The notes under the pieces were generated by a model, which saw only the letters and a list, made by a program, of their open reading frames with translations, did not search any database and was not told the DNA's origin. Of a stretch of 15,442 nucleotides of DNA, positions 1 to 9,960 are shown piece by piece. The stretch comes from Vairimorpha apis BRL 01 (lineage: Eukaryota > Microsporidia > Nosematidae). Each line of letters opens with the position of its first letter. The stretch's first letter is position 1. The stretch spans positions 1-15,442 of the forward strand of contig KE647097.1 of NCBI GenBank assembly GCA_000447185.1, in the 5' to 3' direction. A program made the position numbers and the translations under genes.

Positions 1-337
1 AAATAAAATTTAACATCTTTATCGATACAGTGGTAAACCATATGAAAAATAACGCATTAATAAATAAATTTATAACATTAGAACAAAATACTATAGTTTT
101 TGATTTAAATACAGACGAACATAATATACACATGTAATTGAAAATATGAATTAAAAAGATTGCATTAAAAATTCCATAATATAAGAGTAAATTAGAATGT
201 ATGGTACATTTTATTGTTTATTACATTGAAAAGTTTTTTCTTTCATACTTTACATATGAATAATTTTAATATACATGATTCTTTATTGATAACATCTTGT
301 TGGTTATAAGATTTTTTATGTTAAGAGTGCCAACTAT
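1..337 (-). pseudogene. Decayed 5' part of a copy of the membrane-protein gene at 13067-13945
   Basis: Read on the minus strand, this stretch aligns almost base for base with 13605-13945, the part of the intact gene that encodes about residues 1-113; the window edge cuts off the rest. Shared landmarks include the block around CGATACAGTGGT (about 22-34 here, 13623-13634 in the intact gene), the run ATTAATAAATAAATTTATAAC, and the CAACAAG near the N-terminus. The intact gene's ATG corresponds to ATA at 335-337. The reading frame from that codon meets a TAA at 266-268, and several small indels break the frame further on. It is therefore a pseudogene, not an alternative allele of a working gene. 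The matching region would have encoded the hydrophilic N-terminus and the first two or three membrane spans. Function of the parent family is unknown. Confidence 0.9.
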
Positions 338-502
338 ATTTTTTACAAAGAGGTTTTATTTAAATACAAAAAAGATTAAAAAATTCTAGATATACATATA
401 TTATTCTAACGTTTTTGATAACTATATTTATTTATAAAAAATACTCTTAATATATATATCATAAAAAAGTTTTTAAACTTTAATGTCTTTTATAGTCTAA
501 TT
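338..502. other. Short spacer between the gene relic and LINE relic D
   Basis: The first 40-50 bases still resemble the sequence just upstream of the intact gene's ATG (compare 13946-13990; both contain an AGGTTTT-T block followed by A-rich sequence). The remainder is AT-rich with no reading frame or signal I can support. Confidence 0.5.
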
Positions 503-759
503 TCACACCTTCTTCTTTAAAATTTTTTTTTTATGTTTAGCCATACTATTTTTCAAAAGTTTCTTTATATTTTTGTATTCCATATTATTTGTAAGATCAA
601 CAGATCTGATATTTCTATTTAGTGTTTCTTGTATAATTCAATAACTACCTAACATATTTATAATTAGATTAAACCTATTTTTATTGTAAATTATATCTTA
701 AGCATTAATTTGGTAGTGCATTCAATTTAATTCAAGGAAAATATTCGTAAGATTTTTTC

Positions 760-1351
760 AATACTAATTATCGAAAATATGCCTTCAAGAAAAAAAATAT
801 CGTGGTTTATAATGTAATTCTTACGTTAAATTGTTAACACATCATTATATGTCATGAAAATACGAGATTGTTTCTTATTTACTAATTTTAATTTATTGCA
901 AAAAGTATTTATTTTCTTAATTTTTTATTCTTAACAATAGTTAAAAAACATTGATTAATAATTCTATAATGATTATTTTAAATTAGATTTTATTCATACA
1001 AAAACAAAAATATCAAGATAGTTATATTTTATTTTTATATTAGTCGATATCTTTAAATCAATTTGTATTATATTTTTGACATGTAACATAATTTCTTGTA
1101 CTGAATAAGAGTGTATAGTTTTTTTATAGACGAATTTATAAATAGTAAAAAATATTGCATTAAGCTATTTGTTTATGTCTTTGTACAAAATCAAATCGTA
1201 ACATTAGATCAAACTTGCTAGTTAGATAGTACATGTTTTTTTATAAATTAACAATTAAGACATTTTATTTTTGATCAAAGAATATAATCTTATCCTGCAT
1301 AAAACAATATGTTTCTCAAAATCTGGTCTAATTATTCCCTTCAGCCAACCA
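760..1351 (-). pseudogene. Relic D: degraded zinc finger and restriction-like endonuclease
   Basis: The block opens with WLAEGN (from 1351 downwards), the start of the conserved WLKxGNI-P-EA segment. It is followed by the QDK/QDRN-like motif and the CxxC of a zinc finger (KCLNC, about 1265-1250). LTSKFDLM then stands where the HLATKCDRM motif is expected, so the H and last C are changed. Downstream come SYSVQEI (about 1112-1090), DLKISTNIKIKYN (the IRxDTRIxTDIxVxxNKPD segment), a KIIIIE / IINQ pair split by a frameshift (IILIEVGITNQ), TIVKNKKLRK (VEVEKLRKYDLL) and a final FMTYND (YVMTWDG). The glutamate of the 'LIEVG' motif survives; the PD pair does not. Confidence 0.8.
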
Positions 1352-1989
1352 TGTTAAATAACATTTCTTGCCTATTAATTCCTGGTTCCTAGATTTCACA
1401 ACTTTCTGAGAATTGTTCGTTTTAAATCTAGTGGTAAAATTTTTTATTTTAAACTTTCACTAGAATATTTGTGGTGACTATAATTGCAAGTACATACTTT
1501 AATCTGATGCATCATGTTTTTTATATAAATATTTATTTATTTTTTTCACCTTACGTTTTGCATTACATAAATTATATTTTAACCTTATTAGAAGAATTAT
1601 ACATGTTAAGTAACATATTTTCTCTCTTGTGCTCAATGTATACAAATACTCTCTAAAATTTATTGGTTGATATATTTTCTATTAACGAGATGAGTATAAT
1701 TATATAGTGTTTTATTAGTACCTGATAATTTCAAAATCGAGTATTTGTATTCCCTTAATTTTAGTTTCATAAAATCTATATTATAATTAGTAACTAAAAT
1801 TAGTTGCTCGTTGATGGCTTACATCACAATTAAACCATATAAATCAAAGATTTAGAGTCATTTATTTGTTTGAGAATCTAAACATTACTTTGTTATATGT
1901 TTCGATCTTAATAATATAATCGTCTTTTTTGCAACATAAATATTAAAATCTTCATATCGCATTTAGTAAGAAATATTCTCATTGTCTAC

Positions 1990-2460
1990 ACAGAAATTTT
2001 TAATTTAATCGATTAAACTCTTAGCCAATTGTTTTTAAAAAGTTTTATGTTTTTAAATTCATGACTTTATTGCAATATTAATTATTTATAATAACCTTAA
2101 AATCTAAACAAAAGATAATTGTGAAGAACAAATGTGTGTCTATTCATGCGCTCACTTTTATATGCTTAAAATTGTGTTTACTTTTAAATAATCTGAAAGG
2201 TATTAGCAAAAAAATAAAGAAATACTTTTAAAAATGATATTTTTTCCATCATATATAATAATTTTTGATATTAAATTTATCTCAATGTGAATATGTTTTT
2301 CTATTCATGTATAATATATTTTTTTAAGATAAGATTTGACCTCTAATGCAATATAAAATTAAAAATTATCTACTAAATCATAGATTTTATATAATTTTAA
2401 TTTTTAATAGCTTGTTAAAATTATTGATAGTTATTTAACAAAGCTATCATTTATTCCTTG
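1990..2460 (-). pseudogene. Relic D: degraded reverse transcriptase palm
   Basis: Reading down the minus strand, I find DSFVK followed by LKLYKI and LVDNF (about 2440-2360), matching the 'AFDS...LK.YKI..LVDF' part of LINE RTs. Next comes GKNIIFKSISLFFC (about 2250-2205), a decayed version of the RGILQGDSxSPLLF motif. Then SSQLSFV followed by a stop (about 2130-2110) sits where relic A has NHLLFIND, so the catalytic YxDD aspartates are lost. Finally VMNLKT, stop, NFLKTIG, stop, EFNR (about 2060-2010) matches the ETKxFFxxVGLxMN stretch of relic A. Spacing between the motifs agrees with relic A to within a few tens of bases. At least two frame changes are needed. The homology is inferred by eye. 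Confidence 0.65.
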
Positions 2461-3804
2461 TGTTAATTACTATGTTCGAGAAAATGCTATGCTATTAAAC
2501 TTCTAGTTATACAATTAGTTACATTTATTTAGTCTTATATTTCATAAAAAAATTAATAAAAATTTAAACATATAAGTTCTAAGTTCACAAAAACACTCAG
2601 ACTCTCGAAACTTATGAAATAAAGCTTGTTTTTTCATAAAATAATTTAAAGTTGTTTTTTAACCGTACACTTTTTCTTTTGCTTTTAAAATAGAAACGAA
2701 TGTAAAAAAACACACTTTTTTAAAAAAGTTATTAATCCATACCATCTTACTGATTTACAATTTAAGAAATATATAATAACAAGAATTTATCATATGTAAA
2801 GGAAAATATTAAACTTTGGATTCAAAATTTTATTCTAAAGTGATTTCATTTAAATAAAATACTATAGATATGATTAAATTGTTTCTAACAATAAATCAAA
2901 AAATTATCTCTTTCTTTTCTAAAGATATTATTTTTTAATAACTTTTAAATTGTCAATAACCCATTTTATAGACCTGATGCCATTTTCGTGTTGTTTTTAC
3001 ATCAGCTGTTTTTGAATAATATCAAATTTATAATATAACTACTTTGTTCTCAAAGAATATAGATATTGAATCAATTTAAATATTTAGTAACAATATACAA
3101 AATTAACAAATTGAAATTTTCTTAGATTTAAATTTATAAACAACTAATAGATAAACAGTTTTTTATTAATTCAGAAGCTTCAACTTTGTTTTTACTCAGT
3201 CAATTTTTAAAAAAAACTTTATATTCTATACCAAAATTTTCATGTCTTTTCTAATTAATTTCAAAAAGTAAATTTGTTTAGTTTTTATGCTTATCTTTAA
3301 AAGATATATTATTGTAAAAATATTTTCTAATTTAGATTATTGTGATTTGTTCATAATTTTTTATAGTAACAAATTATTATATTTTTTTTAATTGTGTACT
3401 TTTTCTTTTAAATGCGTTATTCCTCAACAATTCAAAAAGATTGTGTTTAAGTTTGTCCATATAACAGGATATTTTATTCTTTTATATTAATTATGTGTTA
3501 AATTATGTTGACTCCAGATTCAACATTGTTTTTATTGAAGGTTGTAATATTTTATTGTAGCTTTTTCTTGAATTCTTGATATCTAAAGCTATATTAAAAT
3601 TACTACTTAAAAAAATTTCAAACTTTGTTACAACAAATTCTTAGTATGCATATAAATCATTATGATAGAAAGAAGGTCAATTTAATTTTTTTCTATCACT
3701 TTGATGTATTTTTTAAAAATGACTATAAAGAAATGATGTTATATATATTAATTTTCTTTATTTTTTTGTATTAGTCATATTTTTCTTGTATGTTAAATTT
3801 TATT

Positions 3805-3900
3805 TTTTTTCCTAAACTAATGTTTAATTTAAATTTTCAAAAAAACTTGAATAAAAATATTTTTTAAAAAATTTTAATTAAACATTAGTTTAGGAAAAAA
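3805..3900. repeat. Long inverted repeat (hairpin) with perfect 25-base arms
   Basis: Bases 3805-3829 (six T, then CCTAAACTAATGTTTAATT) are the exact reverse complement of 3876-3900. Past one mismatch the pairing continues for seven more bases, giving 33-base arms (3805-3837 and 3868-3900) around a 30-base AT-rich loop. It contains no reading frame. It sits near the presumed 5' limit of relic D. It could be a small non-autonomous terminal-inverted-repeat element, a relic of a foldback transposon, or a cruciform-forming spacer. Confidence 0.85.
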
Positions 3901-3909
3901 AGTGTTATA

Positions 3910-5734
3910 GTTAATCTAAATATCAACGGGATAATTTTTTCTATTATAATTTTTTTTGTAATAAAAATTACTAAATATTTCATTAGTATTTATAATACAT
4001 TTGTTTAATGTAAAAATAAAAATAAGATCGTATATAAATATATATATATTCAAATTTAATATATTACTTTAACAATTTATAGTTATTAGAAAATAAATAT
4101 AGTTTAGTTATAAATTGATATATAATTAAAGAATATACATATAAGTCATAAATTTTCCAAAACATTTTATTATTATTGAACATTACAATATAAATTAAAT
4201 GTCAGTAAGTGTCTGAAGAAAATCATTTTAAAAATATTTATAATCACAAAATCTAATAATATTATCTGTATAAAAAATCAAGTTTTGTTCTGATTTTAAA
4301 AAACATGCCAGGTTTACAAAATAACAATGTTGTTAAAGTTCTTTTAAAATAAAGTTAATTCAATTTTAAATAATCAATGGATATTTTGCAACAAAATTTG
4401 TAAATTTGAAAAATATTTAGCTTTTTAAAATAATATATATTTAATTTTTTATTTAAAGTTTACTACTTTTATAAGATCTATTTGCTATTTAAATTTAATG
4501 ATTTATACTTATTAATAAATAAATAAAACAATTAAAAAGTTTTATGTTTTAATAAATGATATTGTTATATAAAAGTTTAATATATAATTCGAAAAAATGT
4601 TTATGTAACATGATCCAAAGTTTAACTTAAAAAAAATTTTTTACTGTTGAATTTTTATATAAAATTTTATAAGAATAAAAAGTTTTTTAAATAATAAAAA
4701 GTACTTGAAAATATATTTTAAAATTAAATATTTAAAAGTTTTGTTAAATTTATTACTATTTATAAATTGTAATAAACATAACATGTTTTATTACATAAGA
4801 TATTAAACATTTAAATTTTATTGTAAATACTTGCCTTACTAATTTTTTACAAAATTTCAAAAATATTAAATAAGATGTTTATTATTAAAAGTATCTAATA
4901 TTATATTATAATATAAATTTGTATTAAAAGACGCAGGTTTTATTAAAAGTTTTGGAAAACAATAAAAAGTTCATCAAGCTTAAATTTTTTTAATATTTAT
5001 TTAAAAAAAATCGAAAATTAATCTTTATAAATTGTATTAAATTATTTTTAATTTTTGATTTTAATAAAATAGTGAAAAATCAATTTAATTTAAAAATATT
5101 ATATCATGCATGGAAATTAAAGCTAATAACATTTTTATAAATAAATATCTCAAAATATTGATATATTCTGAAATAAAAATTAATTGGTGAAAATTTCCCC
5201 TATAAATATATGAAACAAGTTAAATATTTAATTTTTAAATTTAAAAATTTTTATTTTCTAAAAGGTATTTTAATAAATTTTTACTCTAACATTTGATTAA
5301 TATATGTATTATAAATATTAATCTTAATTAAATGTATAAAAAATAGTTATTAAATTTACTGATAACAATATATATCTTCTTATAAATGGTTTTATAATAA
5401 ATTAATATATGTCACATATAAATAAAATTCAATAAAGATTTTTTTAGAAACAAACTATATAGACAATAAAATAAATATATTTAAAGTATTTTAACATTTT
5501 ATACAATAACAGTATTTATATAGCTTTATAAGTTAAGAGAAAATTTATGCCAATGATTTATGTTTTTAATATTTAAAATTGTATTTTTAGTTTTAACATA
5601 ATTATTTTAATATGTATTAAAATAAAAAAATTTTAATTTAACGTTGTTCCTTTTTATTAGTATTTTTAACTTGTGGCATATTTAATATAATTTCAACTCT
5701 TAATTTATCTCTTAAACTACCTCACTGCTTTTTG
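3910..5734. other. AT-rich gene-free stretch
   Basis: About 1.8 kb of very AT-rich sequence, roughly balanced between A and T, unlike the T-rich relic blocks on either side. I see only simple A/T runs and short AT dinucleotide runs (for example around 4035-4050). Both strands are crowded with stops. I found no LINE motif, tRNA-like fold or recognisable gene. It is slightly richer in G+C around 4200-4330, but nothing there is identifiable. Confidence 0.6.
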
Positions 5735-6460
5735 TTATAATAATTTTGAGATTATTCGATATAAAAAATTATAAGGCATATTAACATAAAATTTTTTCAC
5801 AGCCTTTTCTACTGCTTCTTCTTTAGACTTATTTATTCTTATTTTTGTTTTTGATCCAGAGGAATGGAAATTAAGTCTTTTTGAGTACAATAAAATATAT
5901 TTATGCCTAGAAGATTAGGTTTAATTTTCATTCTTAATATACTTTCTGTCGTACTAATTTACCAACCGATTTATTGTTACTACATATGAAATGATTTTTG
6001 TCCGTAATTGATAAGTTCGTCCAATTTTTTTGGTAAAAAATTATATATTTCCTTAATTTTTTATTTTGACAACAATCAAAAATTTTGAATTGGTGATTAC
6101 GATTTCTAAAATCATGATTTTTTATATTATTTTTGTAATAACAAGTATGTTATACTTATTATAGCAAACATTGATATATTTGACAACTTATATTCATCGT
6201 ATCTAGGCATTGTTATAAGACAGAATCTCTTGAACTATCAGTAAGTTCATATTAATCTTTTTTTTAACTTCATTTTTTCAAACAGCAGATGTGTACATAT
6301 AATAAAATCAATACTTTAACATGTCTCAAAATTATTTTTTGGTCACACTTGGTAGCTTAATGATTAAATGTTTTTCTTTAAAATTTACATGAGAACATTG
6401 TTCTTATTGTACTCAAAAGATATTTATATTCTGCCGTTAGTATTTAATTACTTTAAATTT
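5735..6460 (-). mobile_element. LINE relic B: 5'-truncated, zinc finger plus endonuclease only
   Basis: The minus strand carries a decayed copy of only the 3' part of the element. The order is LTAEYKYLLSTIRTMFSCKF (the EA...CYLQDRNVF-C segment, about 6455-6395), then NH, stop, ATKCD (HLATKC zinc-finger end, about 6365-6345), and YVHIC or ICTHLL (about 6300). Next come IVQEILSYNNA (SHSVQEI, about 6238-6206), INVCYNKYNILVI (VxxNKPDIFVLD), ILEIVITNSKFLIVV (LIEVGITNQDxLxTVE, about 6110-6070), RTYQLRTKIISYVVT (ELGLxYxxxTKIIPYVMT, about 6015-5975) and YDRKYIKN. The endonuclease PD pair reads YN, while the core glutamate (LEIVIT) survives. Unlike relic A, the C-terminal tail stays open for about 45 codons, including KSKEEAVEKAVKKFYVNM, ending at TAA 5735-5737. 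It begins directly downstream, in LINE orientation, of relic A. 5' truncation is typical of target-primed reverse transcription. Confidence 0.85.
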
Positions 6461-6723
6461 AACATGATTGTTTCTCTTTGTTAGTAATTTATACGAGTCT
6501 TTTTTTTGATTATTAGATAATAAACAAATTTATATTATATAAGTTAATTAAAAATTTAATTGAAAAGAAAAATTGTGATTTTATAAAAAATTTTAAAATT
6601 TATTAAAGAAATTATATTTAAGCATTCTATGTTAAAAGCTTATTTAGTCAAGCTTCTTTTTTCTTTAACTGTTCTTTTTTGGATCATTTACTTATATCTA
6701 TAAGTTGATCTTTTAATTTTATT
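6461..6723. other. Spacer between LINE relics A and B
   Basis: In LINE orientation this lies after the paired stops of relic A and before the first recognisable motif of relic B. It may hold the 3' untranslated tail of A, more of B, or both. A weak open stretch (KIKRSTYRYK, about 6720-6690) is not assignable. Confidence 0.4.
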
Positions 6724-6849
6724 TTATTAGCTAAAAGTTAACGATTCCACTACCGCCTTCTTAATGTAGTTTTCGATAGTCCAGAATATACTCTTAATTA
6801 TTTAATTAAGGGTTAGAGTTAGAACATAGGCTTCTACTAGAAGAGAGAC

Positions 6850-7440
6850 TTATTTTCATTAAGCAAAGTTTATGATATGTGGTTTTTATTACATCAAATC
6901 TAGAAATTAATAAATTATTTTCTAGTTTGCTTTGAAAATTAACTTAAGCACATTTGCCAACAAACCTTACTTTTCTTTTTTTTTCATTTTACACTATGTA
7001 TAAATGTCTTTACTATTTAAACCTACTTTACTCAAAGTTTTATTATTTACTTTGTTCAGCACACTGATACCACGTTTATTAGTAAGAAATTTTCATGTCT
7101 TAGTTTTTTAAGTATCACTCGCATTTCAATTTTTTCATTTGTAAGAATTTCTTCTACCGAAAGATCCTTTTTTGAGATTTTCATTTAATATTCTAGACAT
7201 AGTTCCAAGTAAATGCATCTTATAATTGCATTATGCATTATCATGTGTTGAAACGAAAGCATTCTGTCATACTTAGTTGCTGATTGGTCTACAGATTTTA
7301 TTTTGTTTCGACAATTGGGGCATTTGCTTTCTTCTCCTATGAATATATTTCTATCTTGGAATGTAAAAATGTCCCCTTTGGCTGTAATATTATTATGTCT
7401 TAAACATAATGAAAATTCTTTCATAGAGAAATGTTGATAT
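6850..7440 (-). pseudogene. Relic A: decayed CCHC zinc finger and restriction-like endonuclease
   Basis: The largest open piece, 79 codons at 7185-7424, begins at an internal ATG and is a fragment of the larger relic. It contains FTFQDRNIF, then KCPNC (residues 35 and 38 cysteine), but the expected histidine is Q47 and the last cysteine is Y52, so zinc binding is broken. Residues 53-72 follow the CDRMLSFDYTRRHNEVVRCI-type segment. After its stop the same frame continues with KISKK and LSVEEIL (SHSVQEI). One frame over comes NKRGISVLNKVNNKTLSKVG (NKPDIFVLDK..xLIEVG), where both PD and the core E are replaced (RG and K). LLANVLKLIFKAN (LLANELGLIYKxK) and a faint TWDG equivalent follow. The enzyme would have nicked the genomic target site. 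Confidence 0.88.
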
Positions 7441-7859
7441 ATATCACTTTATATAACTTTTAGTGGTTTATTTTAATTTTTTGTTAATAAGTCTCTTAAT
7501 TGTTATTGATTACTCTTTTTATGCTCTAATTTGATGTTTATTTTATATTTCTCAATTTCATATTTAGAGATTGTATATAAAGAAGAACGTTTTTGTCTAC
7601 TTTAAGGTTTTGTCAGTTTGTTACGTAATTCTAAACTAAGAATTTCAAAGCCAAAAATCATTAATATCAAACCTTGTACTATTTATTTTCCATGTAAATA
7701 TAAACGCTCTTTAGAGATTTGTTGCTTTCGTATTTAATTTCGTATCAATACTTGTCTTTATTTCCTGTCGAGAAATAGTTATGCCGTCCTATTATTATAC
7801 AAATGCACATATAATAATTTAAAACAGAGATTGCACTCGTATTGCTTTAAACATGTTTT

Positions 7860-8720
7860 TTAGTTTTATTATATCATGCAAATTCTATTTACACTATTTA
7901 ATATTTCTTTTCTTACTTTACTGAAGGATTCATTACTCATTTTACTTTTTATTGTTTCCAAGATTTATGAGTATTTATAGAAATCCGATCCTTCTAATAA
8001 TTTTGCTTTATTTTACAGACATTAGTGTATGCTGCCAATTAATCTTTATTCATTCAAAGACCCACTTTATGAAAAAATATTTTCGTCTCCTTCAGCATTT
8101 TCTTTATAATGCTTCTAATTTGTGCAACCAATTTAAGATCATTAATAAATAATAGGTGGTTGGTCGAAAATGAATATTTTTCTAGATGTATGTCAACCAA
8201 AGAGTACTTAAAGTTTAGCTTTCTGCCAAGAGAATAAATGTATAACTTAAACAGTAGAGGAGAAAAACTGCCACCCTAAAGGATACCTCTTTCTATATGT
8301 CATTTTAAGAATATTAAATCTTTATATCTTATGTTTATTGTTACATTTTCATACTAGTTTTAAGAAATTCTACCATTCGGGTCGGAAAGTTTAAGTTTTT
8401 ATACATCTATCGAGTATTTGTAATCTATAGATTAAAAAGCTTTTCCACTTCTATTTAAGAGGTTTTGAGCTTATTTTCGTGATCTTTATTAAAAAATAGG
8501 TCAATTGATACTTACTTTTTCGATCCCTGTAAATCCTTTACATATCAAATTAGTTTTCAAAAAAAAATCTCTATTTTTCAACTTCAACCCAAATAAAAGT
8601 AGCTATGCATTGTAAAGTTAACTCATAGAGTGTATTTATGCATGTAATAGGTCTAAAGTCTTTTCCACTTTTATGTTTCTTTGATATCAGACATATATTA
8701 CTATTTAAATTATTCTTCAT
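7860..8720 (-). pseudogene. Relic A: decayed reverse transcriptase domain
   Basis: Motifs in order on the minus strand: ICLISKK, then KDFRPITC (8640-8660 codes FRPITC), INTLYELTLQCIATFIWVEV, and SIDLFFNKDHENKLKTS with IEVEKLFNL (RT motif with the first catalytic aspartate, here lost). Then FPTRMVEFLKT (about 8385-8350), RGIL, stop, GGSFSPLLF (8290-8249; family RGILQGDSxSPLLF) and NHLLFINDLKLVA (about 8158-8120). The last is the YxDD box: the family FIDD reads FIND, AAT GAT at 8138-8143, so the first aspartate has become asparagine. After it come KMLKETKIFFHKVGL and, one frame over, YKYS, stop, ILE (YKYLGI). RT would have copied the element's RNA at the target site; these changes and the stops rule out activity. 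Confidence 0.88.
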
Positions 8721-9960
8721 GTTCTTTCATATCTATGAAAATTTTCTTTGATTATTTTGTATAGATCTACATAAATACTGAATACATTTTTAATTAAGAA
8801 ACTATAAATTCCACTTAAGTTAGGTAATTTTCATTTAGAAACAATTACATTATTTCTTCATATTTTTTAAAAATATAAAGAAATTTTTACTGATTTTTTG
8901 TGTTAAGACGTATTATAAATATAATCAGAAAAAATAATTTTTTAAGTTTCTTTCTAATTTGTCTACATATTCGACCTGAAGTTTACAATGTCTTTATCTT
9001 TTATAGAGTATTCTGTTTTGTCTACATTTTATTCAAGATCTCTTAATGTCTCTTTGTAAAATTTGTACCTGTAATTTATTTTACTAAAATTAATTCTTTT
9101 CTCATGCAATTCTATTTATTTTCATAAATTTTAATTTTCTATTTAATAATTAATTCATATATTTGCTTCGGTTAAAGGACATTCAAATGCACATTTTTCA
9201 TGCCATTTTATTCAAAGTTTAATATTCTTTTACTGTTTAATGTGTGCAATATTCTCTTTATAATTTTTTATTTTCTTTACATTATTCTCCTTCCATTCAA
9301 CAAGCTATTTTACTTTAACAGTCACTTCTTTGTAGTACAGTTGTGCGAATTGGATAATCTTAAATATTTCATTTATGTTTTTATGTTTATTCTTTTTTAA
9401 ATAACATCACTCAACTTGTTTACCATTTCTATTAACTTTTTGTCAACTTTATTCTATTGTATTAACTTTATTCTTTTTATTTATTTTGGTCTAAAATTTA
9501 GTTTAAAGTTAAGATATCTCTAAAAATTCACCTATTCATTTTTTTACATTTTTGCTTCCTTAAATTATGAGTCTTTAAAATAGATTCTAAAGTTTTCATT
9601 CTTTTACCAGATACTTCAACAAAATTTTTTATAAAACATCTTTGAACAATTTCATTTATGCACACACTTGCCTCAATTATTTTTAATTAGATAGATGAAA
9701 TTGAAAGTTAATTTTTTCACAATAGTTTTCATTCAATAAGTTCCATCTGCTCTTTGACATTCATAAAATTTTTTCATCACATTCTTATATAGCTATTTGA
9801 ACCAATCGATCTAGTTGCTATAAGTGTCAGGTATAATGGTTTCCAGGGTCAAATATTTGTCTAATAAGTCTAAATTGAAAGTTTTTGTGAACTTGTATCC
9901 CTGATACCGATTGCATCATTTCTAACTGTTATTATATCTTGATTTTCTACGTTCAGTTAT

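Larger units (their letters stand above)
503..3650 (-). mobile_element. LINE relic D: long, heavily decayed non-LTR retrotransposon
   Basis: On the minus strand, short protein segments recur in the order expected of the same element as relic A, separated by stops and frameshifts. From 5' to 3' they are RT palm remnants (about 2460-2000), a zinc finger (about 1270-1210) and a restriction-like endonuclease (about 1140-790). The plus strand is T-rich here, as in relics A and B. An open tail ends in TGA at 503-505. The part above about 2700 is assigned only by composition and by the length of relic A (about 3.2 kb); I could not match it motif by motif. A stretch at about 2600 containing KKQALFHKF may be the KEQALLNKAI-like region just before the RT catalytic palm. 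The inverted repeat at 3805-3900 lies close beyond the presumed 5' end. Confidence 0.75.
6724..9960 (-). mobile_element. LINE relic A: nearly full-length non-LTR retrotransposon, inactivated
   Basis: The minus strand can be read for about 3.2 kb as one decayed protein. The N-terminal part starts by about 9960 and includes NLDLLDKYLTLETIIPDTYS (about 9870-9800) and YECQRADGTY (about 9765-9735). There is an uncertain region with CxxC-like remnants (HNCTT, KCAFECP, about 9345-9160). RT motifs follow at about 8720-7860, then the thumb, a zinc finger and endonuclease at 7440-6850, and a tail LVEAYVLTLTLN closing with tandem TAA TAA at 6724-6729. Dozens of stops and several frameshifts interrupt it. 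A zinc finger between RT and a C-terminal PD-(D/E)XK-like endonuclease is the layout of R2/NeSL-group elements, and I recall the motif set from microsporidian LINE proteins. No poly-A tail or target-site duplication could be distinguished from the AT-rich background. Confidence 0.88.

Noticed and set aside
1471..1656. 61-codon plus-strand open frame
   Set aside because: It lies opposite LINE relic D, is made of F/Y/I/L-rich codons expected from T-rich DNA, and has no motif. It is a shadow.
4030..4050. Short TA-dinucleotide run as a microsatellite
   Set aside because: Too short and too expected in this base composition to be worth listing.
7185..7424. 79-codon minus-strand frame as an independent zinc-finger gene
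   Set aside because: Its sequence is the zinc-finger segment of the LINE, the same frame continues to either side past stops, and two zinc ligands are replaced.
7952..8152. 66-codon plus-strand open frame
   Set aside because: It lies opposite the RT catalytic region of relic A (FINDLKLVA and ETKIFFHKVGL read on the minus strand) and shows no family features.
9200..9400. 66-codon plus-strand open frame rich in F, L and I
   Set aside because: Composition artefact opposite the N-terminal part of relic A; there is no start context or motif.
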